This document shows, in pieces, positions 44,291 through 44,343 of a stretch of 44,343 nucleotides of DNA. The stretch spans positions 1 through 44,343 of the forward strand of contig CALDYJ010000040.1 of assembly GCA_937941095.1 (NCBI GenBank). Reading direction: 5' to 3'. The notes beneath the pieces were generated by a model that saw nothing but the letters and a program-made list of their open reading frames with translations, ran no database searches and was not told where the DNA came from. Each line of letters begins with the position of its first letter. Within the stretch, counting starts at the first letter, position 1. The DNA comes from an uncultured Saprospiraceae bacterium (lineage in GTDB: Bacteria; Bacteroidota; Bacteroidia; Chitinophagales; Saprospiraceae). The position numbers and the translations under genes were made by a program.

Positions 44291-44343
44291 ATGCGCACAG
44301 TAATAGAACCAGAACAAAAAGCACTTGAAATAAATCTTAACGA
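44291..44343 (+). CDS. Start of a further gene, truncated by window end
   Basis: ATG at 44291 opens a frame (MRTVIEPEQKALEINLN) that runs off the window. The wording resembles the N-terminus of a conserved Bacteroidota protein often misnamed as nicotinate-nucleotide adenylyltransferase or TonB-dependent receptor, but 17 residues cannot settle it. Confidence 0.5.
   Translation, partial: MRTVIEPEQKALEINLN

Noticed and set aside
1..44343. CRISPR arrays, tRNA, rRNA, insertion sequences
   Set aside because: No regularly spaced direct repeats, transposase motifs or tRNA cloverleaf seen by eye; the only tandem array is the 8-bp TTCGA repeat, too short and without spacers.

Overview
The window comes from a low-GC member of the Bacteroidota, most likely an environmental gliding-type lineage near Saprospiria, Chitinophagia or Flavobacteriia. 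The evidence is: PorE-like and other OmpA/PD40 envelope proteins, a GldH lipoprotein, DUF4920 and DUF6090 family proteins, an archaeal/eukaryal-type prolyl-tRNA synthetase, a class II HMG-CoA reductase mevalonate operon, several candidate promoters of the Bacteroidota type (TAnnTTTG at -7) and no clear Shine-Dalgarno sequences. No rRNA, tRNA, CRISPR array, insertion sequence or phage gene was recognised, and the gene content looks chromosomal. The assignment rests on protein families read by eye, not on a database search.

Layout. 1-7.1 kb: 3' end of an alkaline phosphatase, a PorE-like TPR/PD40/OmpA protein, trmB, a secreted unknown protein, a FadL-type outer membrane protein and a strongly three-phased low-complexity secreted protein. 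7.3-10.9 kb: proS, a YqeY protein, a perfect terminator hairpin, a flavin reductase and a TlpA-like thioredoxin. 11-13.2 kb: a tight grpE-dnaJ-gldH operon, followed by a possible gene remnant and a nested inverted repeat. 13.6-17.7 kb: a four-gene operon of type 2 IPP isomerase, HMG-CoA reductase, a GHMP kinase and an FAD/NAD(P) oxidoreductase. 17.9-19.3 kb: a Nfu/NifU Fe-S scaffold coupled to an inositol-phosphatase family enzyme. 19.4-24.8 kb: an ABC permease, then flippase, Wzz-like and O-antigen-ligase-like genes (surface polysaccharide). 25.3-31.6 kb: a second OmpA/PD40 protein, a PAP2-like membrane protein, a fused 2-oxoacid dehydrogenase E1, a DUF6090 protein and an NdpA-like nucleoid protein.

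31.6-34.2 kb: a GH113-like lipoprotein, a TTCGA octamer array, a 132-bp stretch with nested complementary arms (candidate structured RNA), an HD hydrolase and a DUF4920 lipoprotein. 34.3-39.5 kb is the most distinctive region: two tandem secreted proteins fusing MORN repeats to a metacaspase-like domain, each MORN block opening with a CX4C header, followed by an ECF sigma factor, a candidate anti-sigma membrane protein and a Spy/CpxP-like periplasmic protein. 39.6-44.3 kb: lgt, a di-haem cytochrome c peroxidase lipoprotein, a DUF1330-like protein, a family 2 glycosyltransferase, a membrane-anchored unknown protein and the first codons of one more gene.

Taken together the window is dominated by envelope biology (outer membrane proteins, lipoprotein maturation, surface polysaccharide, periplasmic stress sensing) set among housekeeping genes. 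The best candidate for a poorly described system is the MORN-metacaspase pair with its neighbouring sigma-factor module; the best non-coding candidate is at 32868-33008.
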